30,000 nt of DNA, from the NCBI RefSeq assembly GCF_000243815.2, contig NZ_AHMT02000027.1:1-30000 (forward strand), in the 5' to 3' direction. A program made the position numbers and the translations under genes. Shown piece by piece: positions 1-11,853 of this stretch. Within the stretch, counting starts at the first letter, position 1, and every line of letters begins with the position of its first letter. This DNA comes from Leptospira alexanderi serovar Manhao 3 str. L 60. GTDB lineage: Bacteria; Spirochaetota; Leptospiria; Leptospirales; Leptospiraceae. The notes below the pieces were generated by a model. The model ran no database searches. It was given only the letters and a program-made list of their open reading frames with translations, and was not told the DNA's origin.

Positions 1-61
1 ATAACCAACCCCACAAATTAAGAAGGCTTTTGGGATAATAGGATCAAAAACTGATATTTTT

Positions 62-282
62 CAAGTGTTCCGACGTGTTAGTGATTAGGGGGTTAGATTT
101 TAGTGGATAGAACTTTATGCACAATAAAATGCAAGTGTTCCGACGTGTTAGTGATTAGGGGTTAGATTTTAGTGGATAGAACTTTATGTACAATAAAACG
201 CAAGTGTTCCGACGTGTTAGTGATTAGGGGTTAGATTTTAGTGGATAGAACTTTATGCACAATAAAATGCAAGTGTTCCGAC
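62..282. repeat. Three tandem 69-70 bp repeats plus partial fourth
   Basis: Units start at 62, 132 and 201, each opening with CAAGTGTTCCGAC; a fourth copy of that opening begins at 270 and runs into different sequence. The units are nearly identical, differing by one G in a G-run and a few substitutions. Each contains a TTAG-rich stretch and the module TTTTAGTGGATAGAACTTTA. There are no unique spacers between units, so this is a simple tandem array and not a CRISPR. The opening motif recurs at 20280. Confidence 0.9.
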
Positions 283-418
283 GAGAATGAGACTTTTTAC
301 TTGCAAAAAGTATAATTTTCTGATAGAGAAAAATCTCCCGAACCTTTCCACCTCCACCCCCACCCAAAAATAAGCGTTTCCATCTTAGAGCCGGTCTCAG
401 AACTACCTATTAAAAAAG

Positions 419-863
419 TTAAAAGACAATGATGGAGCTTGCGAGATAAAGAGATGCCAGATAATTTTCCGCTTTTCTATTCCAGCGAATTAGAATAGCT
501 CTGAATCGATTGTGCCAACTGTTTGTTCTTTCAACGACCCAACGCCTCGGTTTTCCTTTATATTTGCCGATGAGAGGCTTCTCACCTTTTTTCCGAATAT
601 GAGCTCGAATGTTTCTTTTCTTGATGAATGCTTCTATATCTTTGAAGTCATAACCTTTATCTAAACAAAGATGCTTCGGTTTTTTCTTTTCTTCCGGAAA
701 AAACTAAGATTGAATTCAACGTATCTTTTACACCGCGTTTGTCATGAACGTTAGCTCCAGTCAACGTAATTGCCAAAGGAATACCATTTCCATCCGTAAG
801 AATATGCCGTTTAACCCCTAATTTGGCACGGTCTGTAGGGTTCTTTCCGGTTAAGCTCCCCCT
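419..863 (-). pseudogene. IS5-family transposase, C-terminal frame (OrfB), frameshifted
   Basis: After the -1 shift, translation gives GSLTGKNPTDRAKLGVKRH, then LTDGNGIPLAITLTGANVHD, the DDE catalytic core of IS5 transposases. About 55 codons later the frame breaks near 690-705. The continuation PKHLCLDKGYDFKDIEAF, with WVVERTNSWHNRFRAIL further on, lies in another frame and ends at a stop at 419-421. This second break is a one-base indel beside A- and T-runs and has no programmed explanation, so this copy probably makes no full enzyme. A sequencing error in the homopolymer is the alternative. Confidence 0.75.
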
Positions 864-1204
864 TTGGGAGCTTTAACCATTGCGGAATCCATCGAAGCCC
901 AGTCCCATGCTATCTTATTCTTCACATCATAATATTTTAAAATAGATTTATAGATCTTTTTAAATACTCCCGCTCGTTCCCATTCTTGAAATCTTCTATG
1001 ACAAGTTTGACCGGACCCAAAGTCATTCGGAATTGCACGCCACTGACATCCCGTTTTCATTCGATAGATAATCCCTGCCATTACCACTCTTGCAGGTACA
1101 CGATTGCGCCCTCCTTGGGGATTGACCTTTTCTTTAGGGATAAAAGATGCGATTTTTTTGCCAAAGGGCATCAGGTATCTCTGAATAATATTTGTCCATT
1201 TCAC
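851..1204 (-). CDS. IS5-family transposase, N-terminal frame (OrfA)
   Basis: This frame encodes the N-terminal DNA-binding half of an IS5/IS427 transposase (117 aa). The family signature GIIYRMKTGCQWRAIPNDFG and the start of the catalytic core, WASMDSAMVKAPKGG, are visible; the Asp in DSAMVKA is the first DDE acid. The frame stops just after a run of five G. The catalytic remainder continues in the -1 frame from the AAAGGGGGA stretch near 860, the arrangement of a programmed -1 frameshift used by IS427-group elements to make the fused OrfAB enzyme. The reading as programmed rather than mutational rests on family precedent. Confidence 0.85.
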   Translation of the reverse strand: MKWTNIIQRYLMPFGKKIASFIPKEKVNPQGGRNRVPARVVMAGIIYRMKTGCQWRAIPNDFGSGQTCHRRFQEWERAGVFKKIYKSILKYYDVKNKIAWDWASMDSAMVKAPKGGA

Positions 1205-1290
1205 ATTGATATTATTATGCTTTCTCAGTACAAGCAGTTTTGAGACCGGCTCTTAGTTTCACGGGGGATTTTGTCGTAATTCCGACAAAT

Positions 1291-1427
1291 TGATCTTGAG
1301 ATCCCATTACTTGTGGGTAAGGTGATGCCTTCCTATGGGTCGGTGTTTAGGTCGTTCGATAGGAGTGCTGGTTTATCACCCGGCTTTGTTAAGACCTTCC
1401 GCCCTCTGTCATTTTAGGAGAAATGAA
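1291..1427 (+). ncRNA. IS110 left-end noncoding region, possible bridge RNA
   Basis: The 137 bp between the dispersed repeat and the IS110 transposase start contain no gene. They include possible stem segments such as CCCATTACTTGTGGG. IS110-group elements are known to carry a structured guide (bridge) RNA in the noncoding end upstream of the transposase, so this is the expected position. I see no direct proof of the RNA, and the element boundary is not defined because IS110 elements lack inverted repeats. Confidence 0.35.
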
Positions 1428-2573
<1,146 letters not shown>

Positions 2574-2886
2574 AAAAATAGCGGGAGGGCTTGACACAAG
2601 AAACATAGGAGTAGAGAGGTGCTTTAGTTTTATCGAGCGTTCCTTAGAGCGCGCCGTATATAGTTCTCAGTAAGTCAGCTTGTTCAAATTTAGGATAGTT
2701 CACAAAAATCTTATAAAGACTTAATGCTAAAGAAATAATATTTGCGAAAAAATTACTACTTAATTTAAAAAATAATACGTTTGTAGATCAAATATAAATT
2801 GGTTCTAGTCTTTCTTCGATAACATTCCTTGGTCAAGATACTTATTTATTTTAATAAGAAATGAAAAGAGCGACAAGGTGAAAATT
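2574..2886. other. AT-rich intergenic region
   Basis: This 313 bp stretch between the IS110 transposase and the toxin-like gene holds no convincing gene. It has a related copy of the GAGCG-N-TCC module at 2634-2655 (CGAGCGTTCCTTAGAGCGCG) and long A/T runs at 2740-2770. The toxin promoter probably lies here, but I cannot single out a clear -35/-10 pair. Confidence 0.6.
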
Positions 2887-4947
<2,061 letters not shown>

Positions 4948-4992
4948 GAATTGTTTTGTGGTGCTACTTTGGATATTTCAGTAATTTAGGTA

Positions 4993-6349
4993 GTGTCAGG
5001 AATCCTGTGTAAATAACTTTCTTAAAACGAATCCAATTTCAATCGATCTCCGAAAAGAATCGAAAACTGATTCATCGCTTGAACTCAGCGACTCGGCTCT
5101 CTAAGGATCGCTCGTCATCCCAATCTTGAATCGGCATGGTCCATTTTTTAGACATATTATTCAAAGCTAAATAGAGAAGCTTGATTGCCGCCTCATCGTT
5201 CGGAAACGAACCCCGATTCTTGATAATCTTTCTTAAGCCCATATTCATAGATTCGATAGCATTTGTAGTGTATATCGCCTTACGAATGTTAGGTGGATAG
5301 GCCAAAAAAGGAATCACCGAATCCCAATTACTTCTCCAAGACTTGCTGATCATCGGATATTGACTGTCCCATTTGGTTGAAAAATCATCAAGGTCTTTTC
5401 TTAGCAATTTCTTCCGATGGAGATTTGTAGATGGCCTTTAGGTCGACTACCAACTCTTTCCTCTGTTTGTAAGAAACCCATTTCAAAGAATTCCTAACCA
5501 TAGGAACGATACAAAGTTGAACTTGTGCATTAGGAAAAACTGATATGATTGTATCCGGAAATCCTTTCAATCCGTCGACACAAGCAATTAAGATATCTTC
5601 AACGCCTCGATTTTTTAAATCGGTTAAAATCTGAAGCCAGAACTTTGCCCCTTCGGTTCTTTCTACCCAAATCCCAAGAATCTCTTTTGTGCCCTGTAGA
5701 TTGATTCCTAAAGCCAAATAGAAGGCTTTGTTCACGACGTGGTTGCCGTCTCTTACCTTCACGATCAGCGCGTCCATGATGAGAATCGGATACACTTTAT
5801 CCAAGGGGCGATTCTGCCATTCGATTACCGTTTCCATGACGGAATCCGTTACTTGAGAAATCAAATCCGCCGAGACTTCGACTTGATAAATTTCTTTCAG
5901 GTGTTGAGATATTTCTCGAGTTGTCATTCCGCGTGAATACATCGAGATGATCTTTTCATCGAAGCCGGTAAAGCGTGTCTGTCCTTTCCGGATTATCTGA
6001 GGTTCAAAGCTTCCGTTTCTATCTCGAGGAACTTCCAAGTCAATTGTCCCAAAGTCTCCTTTGAGCTTTTTGCTACTTTTTCCATTTCTTGAATTGCCTG
6101 TGTTATTTCCAGTCGAGGAATTTTTCTCATACCCAAGATGATGCGTCATCTCTCCTTGCATCGCTCGTTCAACAAGTGATTTGGTGAGTTGTTTTAAGAG
6201 GCCTTCGTTTCCGATCAGCTCTTCGGGGGTTTTACCTTTGATTAATTCATCAAGTAGTTCTTCTGCTCGATTCTTCGGTTTGCTCATGTTGTTTTTATCC
6301 TTGTTACTTTTTCTTTTTTCACAAGTCATTTACACAATCGAGATGACAC
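4993..6349. mobile_element. IS256-family insertion sequence, degenerate
   Basis: The ends carry inverted repeats: GTGTCA-N7-TGTGTAAAT is read inward from 4993 and again, reverse-complemented, from 6349. TGTGTAAA is a frequent ending of IS256-family termini. The interior is one mutator-type transposase on the minus strand. No 8-bp target duplication is evident at the ends as I place them, so the exact termini may be off by a few bases. Confidence 0.75.
5027..6287 (-). pseudogene. IS256-family (mutator) transposase, frameshifted
   Basis: The start MSKPKNRAEELLDEL at 6287 is preferred over the longer frame from 6329. The N-terminal part reads to 5388 and includes DLEVPRDRNGSFEPQI, LIMDALIVKVRDG (first catalytic Asp) and ACVDGLKGFPDTI (second Asp). 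The frame then breaks near 5400: GCTAAGAAAAGAC has one extra A relative to an expected Ala-Arg-Lys-Asp. The catalytic Glu lies in the next frame, TTNAIESMNMGLRK (5407-5072). That frame acquires an aberrant segment (DDERSLESRVAEFKR) and stops at 5072. The genuine C-terminus MNQFSILFGDRLKLDSF follows in another frame, ending near 5027. All three DDE acids exist but in split frames, so the gene is inactive unless these are sequence errors. Confidence 0.8.
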
Positions 6350-6353
6350 CTTC

Positions 6354-6460
6354 TCTTAACAATGTTTGTCAAGAAAATACAAGGAATCGTAATAAGACTT
6401 TAAAGTTTCGAATGTATTTCATTCGAAACACATTGTATATCCAAGAAGGAACTAACGTTT
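6354..6460 (+). repeat. Direct repeat A flanking the rpn gene
   Basis: The segment from TCTTAACAATGTTTGTCAAGA through AATCGTAATAAGACTTTAAAG to CATTGTAT and AGAAGGAACTAACG closely matches 7478-7598 in the same orientation. It begins five bases inside the right edge of the IS256-type element and ends 45 bp from the rpn stop codon. Confidence 0.75.
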
Positions 6461-6504
6461 GTTTTACGAGATTTCTCTCTTTCTCAATTTCATATTTGTA
6501 AAGT

Positions 6505-7419
<915 letters not shown>

Positions 7420-7477
7420 ATGTTCCTATTCGATTTCCTCGGCAGTGGTTGTCAATTCTCTTTAGAAAGCGCATGTG

Positions 7478-7598
7478 TCTTAACTATGTTTATCAAGAAA
7501 TTGAAAGAATCGTAATAAAACTTTAAAGTTACAGTACGGTTCATTCAAGAATCATTGTATTTCTCAGTTGCTTTTTAAGAAGAACCTAAAGTCCGTTT
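7478..7598 (+). repeat. Direct repeat B flanking the rpn gene
   Basis: Upstream partner of 6354-6460. Shared blocks in order: TCTTAAC-ATGTTT-TCAAGAAA, AATCGTAATAA-ACTTTAAAGTT, TTCATTC, CATTGTAT, AAGAAG-AAC-TAA. The two copies are similar but diverged, and they bracket the rpn gene with about 1.1 kb spacing. Confidence 0.75.
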
Positions 7599-7640
7599 TA
7601 GTGGATAGGGTTTAGGAATTAGTGGATAGGGCGGCTTTCG
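7590..7640 (+). repeat. TTTTAGTGGATAGG dispersed modules (two tandem)
   Basis: TTTTAGTGGATAGGGTTTAGG is followed directly by AATTAGTGGATAGGG. The same module occurs at 95-120, 165-190, 234-258, 20594-20613 and 26694-26715, always in the plus orientation, and in altered, inverted form at ~20672-20715. It behaves as an intergenic short-repeat family. Confidence 0.7.
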
Positions 7641-8200
7641 GAGAAAGGGTTCTTTGTATTTGAGTATTTTTGTATATTCGACTTTACTCTTTTGTTCTTG
7701 TTTCTCCGAAACCGGGCTCTTCGCTTCAATCTGCAAAGCAACATGGAGTATTATCGTTAATAGAAATGCTATTCCATTCATCGCATGTTGCATTGCAGTA
7801 TTTCCGCTTCGATCCCATGCCGCTTCGTGGGTCTATGTTTCACTGTGGTTCAAGTGAGATTCCAGAGTGCGACCCATGGAATCTGTTGAATTCAGAGTCG
7901 GGCACTGAATTAATTTCGTTTGTAGAGAAAGATCGTTCCTTTATTCCAGTGAACACACGCCACACTAAATTATCCCGCGTTGTGGGTCTATGTTATTTCT
8001 TTTCTTCTTTCAGATCTCTCTTACTCAAAGAAAATCGTTTTCAAAGAACATGCTTTTGATCTCTTCGCACCGCCGGTGCAGTCGAGCTTGGTTCTCGAAA
8101 AAACTCCGAGATTTCAGACCAATGAGTAAAATATGAAGGGATTCTAATCTTTTACAATCATTTTTGAATTTCTTAATTCTAATTTTATGATTCCAAATCT
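7641..8200. other. Decayed intergenic DNA
   Basis: I recognise no functional gene here. The open frames present lack Shine-Dalgarno sequences and known motifs. The string GTGGGTCTATGTT occurs twice (near 7829 and 7982), each after a CG-rich start, suggesting an old duplication or small repeat. A perfect palindrome, GCACCGCCGGTGC, lies near 8067. Confidence 0.5.
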
Positions 8201-8425
8201 TCTCTTTTGAAAAAAAGGCTCCACTTGGAATTGGATTCAATTTTGCTCTTTACGAACGTAACATGGTTTGCATCAGCGAGAGCCGGTTACAACCTTGCGT
8301 ATTAAATTCCCCGTCAATGACCATATCGGCACTTGTAAGCCTCGCAATTTCCGGGTCGTAATAACGAGCGTTATAAAAGTAGAACTCCGAGACTCTCTGT
8401 ATATCTCCTGCGAGTTATATAATGG
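8201..8425 (-). pseudogene. Rhs-core fragment (fossil of an Rhs C-terminus)
   Basis: Reverse-strand translation gives FYFYNARYYDPEIARLTSAD, then VIDGEFNTQGCNRLS. This matches the hallmark core of the large Rhs protein in this window (FYFYNARFYDPGIARFTSAD). The preceding YNSQE-type piece is in another frame, so there is a frameshift near 8390. After the core, NPIPSGAFF in an ORF from 8240 resembles a degraded NP...DPTG end of core. No upstream Rhs body is present, so this is the remains of a displaced or duplicated Rhs tip cassette. Confidence 0.75.
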
Positions 8426-8530
8426 TTAATAATGCGATCAAGATTCCTGAAAGCATCAAAAAAGAACGAATCCTTTTATCCCCTCGCTTTTTAAGCATAG
8501 TGTTACCATTTCAGAAAGAATAAATAACTA

Positions 8531-9460
8531 TTATTTTATACGATTCTGAAAGATTCCGGCGACTATTTCAGCACGCTCGAATTTTTCTAAATCCATTTGC
8601 ATTGCAAGTTCGTGATTTTTAGATGCAACATTTAAAACGACATTCGCCTTACTAATCAGAAGCCTCATAGAATACTCGTTTGGATCCAAAATCTTGAACA
8701 AACCTAAAACAAAAAATGAGGAGATCCTATTTAGAAACGGCAATTTTTTTCCATCAAGAATATATTCTCTAATTTTAAAAGCGTCGTAAGATTTCCAATG
8801 AGGATCTTTCTCATCTGAATGTAAGATCGCTATGGACCAAAAGAGTGCAAAAGGAAGAAATCCAAAAACGGACTTTGATGCCCAATATAGACCGTAATAA
8901 GGCAGAATCCATGTGCATGCAATCGTAAAGACCAACGCTATAATTGATCCGCAGGAAAAAAGAAACGCGCGTATTCTAAGATCCCCCTTGCTGCGAAAAA
9001 TAGATCGAAACATTAAATAACACGAATATGAAATATACAGTAGCGCGTAGGCATTGATTAAATGATAACTATAGTTATACACATAAGTAAATTTACTCGT
9101 ATCTATGATCGAAATTGCATTACAAAAAAATGCACATGACAATAAATATACTAGCACAACCCAATGAAATGGCTGGAATTCCTTTCGATTTTTGGAAGAG
9201 TCAAACATCAAATTCACAATTTTATGTAAGATTCTTGGAACAAATAGGATCGGAATCAACGTCCAATTCAGCGCAATTTCTCGAAGTTCTTCAGGAAGCA
9301 GAACGCGAAAACCGTGGCAAAACATCCAAACTGCCAATGCCGTGCATAACAAGAAAAATTGTTTCTGAGCCCCCTTACCATTGCCCGCTCGTTGAACATA
9401 AAAACCAATGCTTAATAAAAAAATAGCCACCAAAATATTATATATATTTGCCGCACTCAT
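8531..9460 (-). CDS. Multi-pass membrane protein, 7TM-sensor-like
   Basis: A 309-residue protein with about seven hydrophobic segments in residues 5-215: IYNILVAIFLLSIGFYV, FFLLCTALAVWMFC, then the VLVYLLSCAFF region, a YALLYISYSCYLMF segment, and IIALVFTIACTWI. The arrangement recalls the N-terminal seven-helix sensor domain attached to some histidine kinases. No kinase, GGDEF or other output domain follows; the last ~90 residues are soluble and helical (KANVVLNVASKNHELAMQMD). It starts 77 bp after the acyltransferase-like gene on the same strand and is probably co-transcribed. Function is unknown; a free-standing sensor or a truncated signalling protein are both possible. Confidence 0.6.
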   Translation of the reverse strand: MSAANIYNILVAIFLLSIGFYVQRAGNGKGAQKQFFLLCTALAVWMFCHGFRVLLPEELREIALNWTLIPILFVPRILHKIVNLMFDSSKNRKEFQPFHWVVLVYLLSCAFFCNAISIIDTSKFTYVYNYSYHLINAYALLYISYSCYLMFRSIFRSKGDLRIRAFLFSCGSIIALVFTIACTWILPYYGLYWASKSVFGFLPFALFWSIAILHSDEKDPHWKSYDAFKIREYILDGKKLPFLNRISSFFVLGLFKILDPNEYSMRLLISKANVVLNVASKNHELAMQMDLEKFERAEIVAGIFQNRIK

Positions 9461-9537
9461 GCAATGGACTTGCCCCCATCTATATACTCGAAACTATGAT
9501 TCCGAAGAATTCCATGTAAACAATATTTATCACTCAA

Positions 9538-10110
9538 TTACGCTAAATAGCGATTGCTGTCCAAACAAAATTCAGGAAAATAGATTGGAGCTGAGTAGCG
9601 TTGCGAAAACTCAACGCCAGAAGAAAGGTATAACTTTTCAATGCCTTTAAGAGCAGGATTATAGAAACCATACACACGTTCATATCCACGTATAAGACAA
9701 ATTCTTGCGACTGTTCGAAATGTCTCTTTTGCAGCCACAAGGCCGCTGCGATTTAATTCAAATGCGACCGCACCCCAATCAGCAACGTTAGGCTCAACAA
9801 TGGCATAACGCAGCTTTGGATTTATTCCGAAAACTATACCTATTTCGGTTGGAATGAAGTTGTTCGGACGTTTTTCAGTCAGTCGCATCGCAGCAATAAT
9901 TCGCCCATCCTGTTCTTCTACCCAGAACCAAGTCGACCATGGATCAAAATTGTGATTTTTCCATTCCGAAGTAGAGTAACCAGCTTCGGAATAAATTTTA
10001 TTCACAAAATTTTTAATTTTGTTCAATAGTCCGCTTTGCAGATCATTACAGTGCATGATCTGCACGGTTATCTCTGTTCGCTTCGGATTAGGTAATGTAA
10101 GATTTGACAT
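9538..10110 (-). CDS. Acyltransferase-like protein (GNAT / FeeM-LuxI type fold)
   Basis: A 190-residue soluble protein. The pattern is that of the N-acyl amino acid synthase / autoinducer-synthase branch of the GNAT fold: an N-terminal helix (IKNFVNKIYSEAGY), WSTWFWVEEQDGRIIAAMRL (acidic strand with substrate loop, then the RL strand), EIGIVFG, VADWGAVAFELNR, and a long helix with RTVARICLIRGYERVYGFYNP. In related enzymes such proteins join an acyl chain to an amine. I cannot name the substrate. The start at 10110 has AGG seven bases upstream. It lies between an XRE regulator and a membrane protein on the same strand, suggesting a small operon. Confidence 0.55.
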   Translation of the reverse strand: MSNLTLPNPKRTEITVQIMHCNDLQSGLLNKIKNFVNKIYSEAGYSTSEWKNHNFDPWSTWFWVEEQDGRIIAAMRLTEKRPNNFIPTEIGIVFGINPKLRYAIVEPNVADWGAVAFELNRSGLVAAKETFRTVARICLIRGYERVYGFYNPALKGIEKLYLSSGVEFSQRYSAPIYFPEFCLDSNRYLA

Positions 10111-10191
10111 AGTGGGCCTAATTATGTCACATAATGAAAAAAACTCAAATAAACTTTTATTATTTCAAAATCAAAATTAGAAATAAGCGAT

Positions 10192-10578
10192 TTATTCCGG
10201 ATCTAATTTTTCAGCTAAAGCTTTAATTGCGGCCAAGTTCTTATCTGAAAGTTTCAGGAGAATCTTTATTAAACCTCGAAAACCGGATCGCCTGTTGATG
10301 CTTCTTAATAATATCTGATCTTCGTCCATATTAGAATCCCGATCTGGAAGTAGCATTTCGCCTTGTCCTGCGACGATCCACATTTTCGAAATTCCAAATA
10401 TGGATTCAAATTGTGTCAAAACCCTATTCGTAAGCGCATTCTGACCCTTTAAAATGCGAGTAATTGCACTGTCCGTTACTCCAAATTTCGAAGCCACATT
10501 CTTTTGATTCAGATTCAATTCCTTTTTCAGATAATCAAAAACGATTTTTAAACGTTTTATTACTTCAGGATCAGTCAT
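10192..10578 (-). CDS. XRE-family helix-turn-helix regulator
   Basis: A 128-residue DNA-binding protein. Residues ~8-65 form a Cro/CI-type helix-turn-helix: LKKELNLNQKNVASKFGVTD, then SAITRILKGQNALTNRVLTQ and a GISKMWIVAGQGEML end typical of phage-like repressors. The C-terminal half is short and helical (GLIKILLKLSDKNLAAIKAL) and may dimerise. No Ser/Lys peptidase motif is present, so it is not a LexA/CI-type self-cleaving repressor. It lies divergent to a consensus promoter whose -35 box is 27 bp beyond its start codon, a natural place for it to act on both genes. Confidence 0.85.
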   Translation of the reverse strand: MTDPEVIKRLKIVFDYLKKELNLNQKNVASKFGVTDSAITRILKGQNALTNRVLTQFESIFGISKMWIVAGQGEMLLPDRDSNMDEDQILLRSINRRSGFRGLIKILLKLSDKNLAAIKALAEKLDPE

Positions 10579-10604
10579 TTTATTGCTTGAGTTAATTTTT
10601 TAAA

Positions 10605-10633
10605 TTGACAAATTGCTTAGATTAATTTATAAT
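10605..10633 (+). promoter_or_regulatory. Consensus sigma-70 promoter
   Basis: TTGACA at 10605-10610, a 17-base spacer, and TATAAT at 10628-10633: a perfect match to both consensus hexamers at optimal spacing. It points rightward, toward the 28-codon ORF at 10675 and the AraC-type gene at 10912. AT-rich inverted pieces around it (TTAATTTTTTAAATT and ATTAATTTATAATT) could be binding sites for the divergent XRE regulator; that is inference. Confidence 0.8.
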
Positions 10634-10674
10634 TCAGTAGATTCTATCTCGGCAAAAAGCTATGTGGAGTTGAA

Positions 10675-10761
10675 ATGACCCCTTCTAAAGAGCAAGAATT
10701 TAACACAATTTCCAGACTGTCGCGACCTGATTCTCGATCACTTCTTATCAAGGAAGAATAG
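10675..10761 (+). CDS. Small ORF, 28 aa
   Basis: ATG at 10675 follows GGAG with six-base spacing and lies about 35 bp after the predicted transcription start of the consensus promoter. The peptide begins MTPSKEQEFNTISRLSRPDS and ends SLLIKEE. It is hydrophilic, with no membrane segment or known motif. It might be a leader peptide for the AraC-type gene downstream, a small regulator, or the remnant start of a longer gene. Promoter and ribosome site support expression; function is unknown. Confidence 0.45.
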   Translation: MTPSKEQEFNTISRLSRPDSRSLLIKEE

Positions 10762-10911
10762 AACTTTAGGATATTAGGGTTTTCGCAAAGTTTTAACAAT
10801 CAGAAGAAAATTAAAGAGTAAGTCTATGGAATATTTTCTCTCAATCAATTTGAGAAGCAACGAGTAGAAGCAAGTTAGATAACACAAATCAATGGCGCCC
10901 AAGTCCTTCCA

Positions 10912-11853
10912 ATGTTTGATATGAATACTTTCGGATTTTATTATGGTGTTTTTCTTTATTCCTGTGGAGCGACATTAGTCTGTTTTAATTTTATCTTAGG
11001 AAATTTAGACAACCCCTGGAATTATTATAAACGCCTTTTATGGATTATTCCCATTACGATTTTTTTTTCTTATTTTATTCCCAATTTCTATTTTGTATCC
11101 ATTATTGATATTCTTGGTTTCGGAATTTCTTTATTTACTACTATCTGGGCTTTTAGAAAATTATTAATAACTCAAAACCCAATTTCTTTTTTTAACCTTC
11201 CTTTGATCTCCTTCTTGATTTCTATTTGTTTTGTTTCAAATTTTCTTGGTGTAATTTTCGGTAAAAATGAATTCTTTTTTATTGCGGAATTGATTTCCGG
11301 ATCTGTGATATGTTACTCGGTTATTTTAGAACGTTTTTTTCCTTTTTTATTTGGTAAGGTTAAAGTCTCAGGCGCGAACATAGACAAAGAAATTGAGTCC
11401 GAAACCATTCCAACTCCAGAAGTCAAAGAAACAAAAAAATATAAATACCCGCCTAGAGATTTGTTAGAGGGTACTGATTTAGAAAAAGTTAAAATTAAAC
11501 TGAGTCAATTTATAACTTCCAAAGGTTTTATAGACGAGGAACTTAGACTTCCGGATTTTGCCAGTGACTTAGGTCTTTCCACTCACCAAGCTTCTTACTA
11601 CTTAAACAAATATCTGAGTAAGAGTTATAATGATTTTCTGAATTTTCATAGAATAAACGAAGTTATGATTATGATGAAAAATAAATCTAATTTCAATCTT
11701 TTAAATATCGCTCTCGAATGCGGTTTCAATTCCGCTTCTTCGTTTCACAGGGCTTGTATTAAGTTTACCGGGAAATCCCCGCGTGATCTTAAAAATTATA
11801 TTCAGTTAAATATCGAAACCAGCAATAAAGTAGAAAAGCAATTGGATTTATAA
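10912..11853 (+). CDS. Membrane-anchored AraC-family transcriptional regulator
   Basis: A 313-residue protein. Residues 1-145 contain about five or six hydrophobic segments ([69 protein letters not shown]). Residues ~145-190 are a charged linker. Residues ~195-300 form the AraC double helix-turn-helix: [39 protein letters not shown], and the signature [20 protein letters not shown] followed by [10 protein letters not shown]. Such regulators sense a membrane or envelope signal and bind DNA near the membrane. No clear Shine-Dalgarno precedes 10912, and ATG at 10921 is an alternative start. Its transcript probably begins at the consensus promoter ~270 bp upstream. Confidence 0.85.
   Translation: MFDMNTFGFYYGVFLYSCGATLVCFNFILGNLDNPWNYYKRLLWIIPITIFFSYFIPNFYFVSIIDILGFGISLFTTIWAFRKLLITQNPISFFNLPLISFLISICFVSNFLGVIFGKNEFFFIAELISGSVICYSVILERFFPFLFGKVKVSGANIDKEIESETIPTPEVKETKKYKYPPRDLLEGTDLEKVKIKLSQFITSKGFIDEELRLPDFASDLGLSTHQASYYLNKYLSKSYNDFLNFHRINEVMIMMKNKSNFNLLNIALECGFNSASSFHRACIKFTGKSPRDLKNYIQLNIETSNKVEKQLDL

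Larger units (their letters stand above)
388..1252. mobile_element. IS5-family (IS427-like) insertion sequence, 865 bp
   Basis: Terminal inverted repeats read GAGCCGGTCTCAGAACT on the left and GAGCCGGTCTCAAAACT on the right (one mismatch). They are flanked on both sides by TTA (385-387 and 1253-1255), the TNA-type 3-bp duplication expected for the IS427 group of IS5. Inside, on the minus strand, are the two overlapping transposase frames typical of this group. The element sits within the dispersed repeat at 270-1290, so it arrived after that repeat. Confidence 0.9.
270..1290. repeat. Dispersed repeat copy A, interrupted by IS5-type element
   Basis: Positions 270-384 and 1256-1290 together match 20280-20434. 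Shared landmarks in order are CAAGTGTTCCGAC, ACTTTTTACTTGCAAAAAG, a TTTTCTGATA stretch, TCTCCCGA, CCACCTCCACCC, GTTTCAC and a GTCGT-N5-CCGAC palindrome. The element inserted at 388-1252 separates the two halves. The repeat has internal inverted motifs (GCAAGT/ACTTGC), so it could form structured RNA or be a small non-autonomous element. Its function is unknown. Confidence 0.7.

Noticed and set aside
62..282. CRISPR-like repeat array
   Set aside because: The units abut directly, with no unique spacers of constant length and no cas genes; it is a plain tandem repeat.
1335..1427. N-terminal extension of the IS110 transposase
   Set aside because: The family starts near the GIDCGKK motif, and a good Shine-Dalgarno precedes ATG 1428; the extension lies in the expected noncoding end.
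4948..4992. Cholera-toxin B-subunit gene downstream of the A-like gene
   Set aside because: Only 45 bp separate the stop codon from the IS256-type element, and no B-like frame exists nearby.
7670..8059. 129-codon open frame on the plus strand
   Set aside because: No ribosome site, no recognisable motif, high Cys/Ser/Phe content typical of a random frame, and it spans duplicated short strings.
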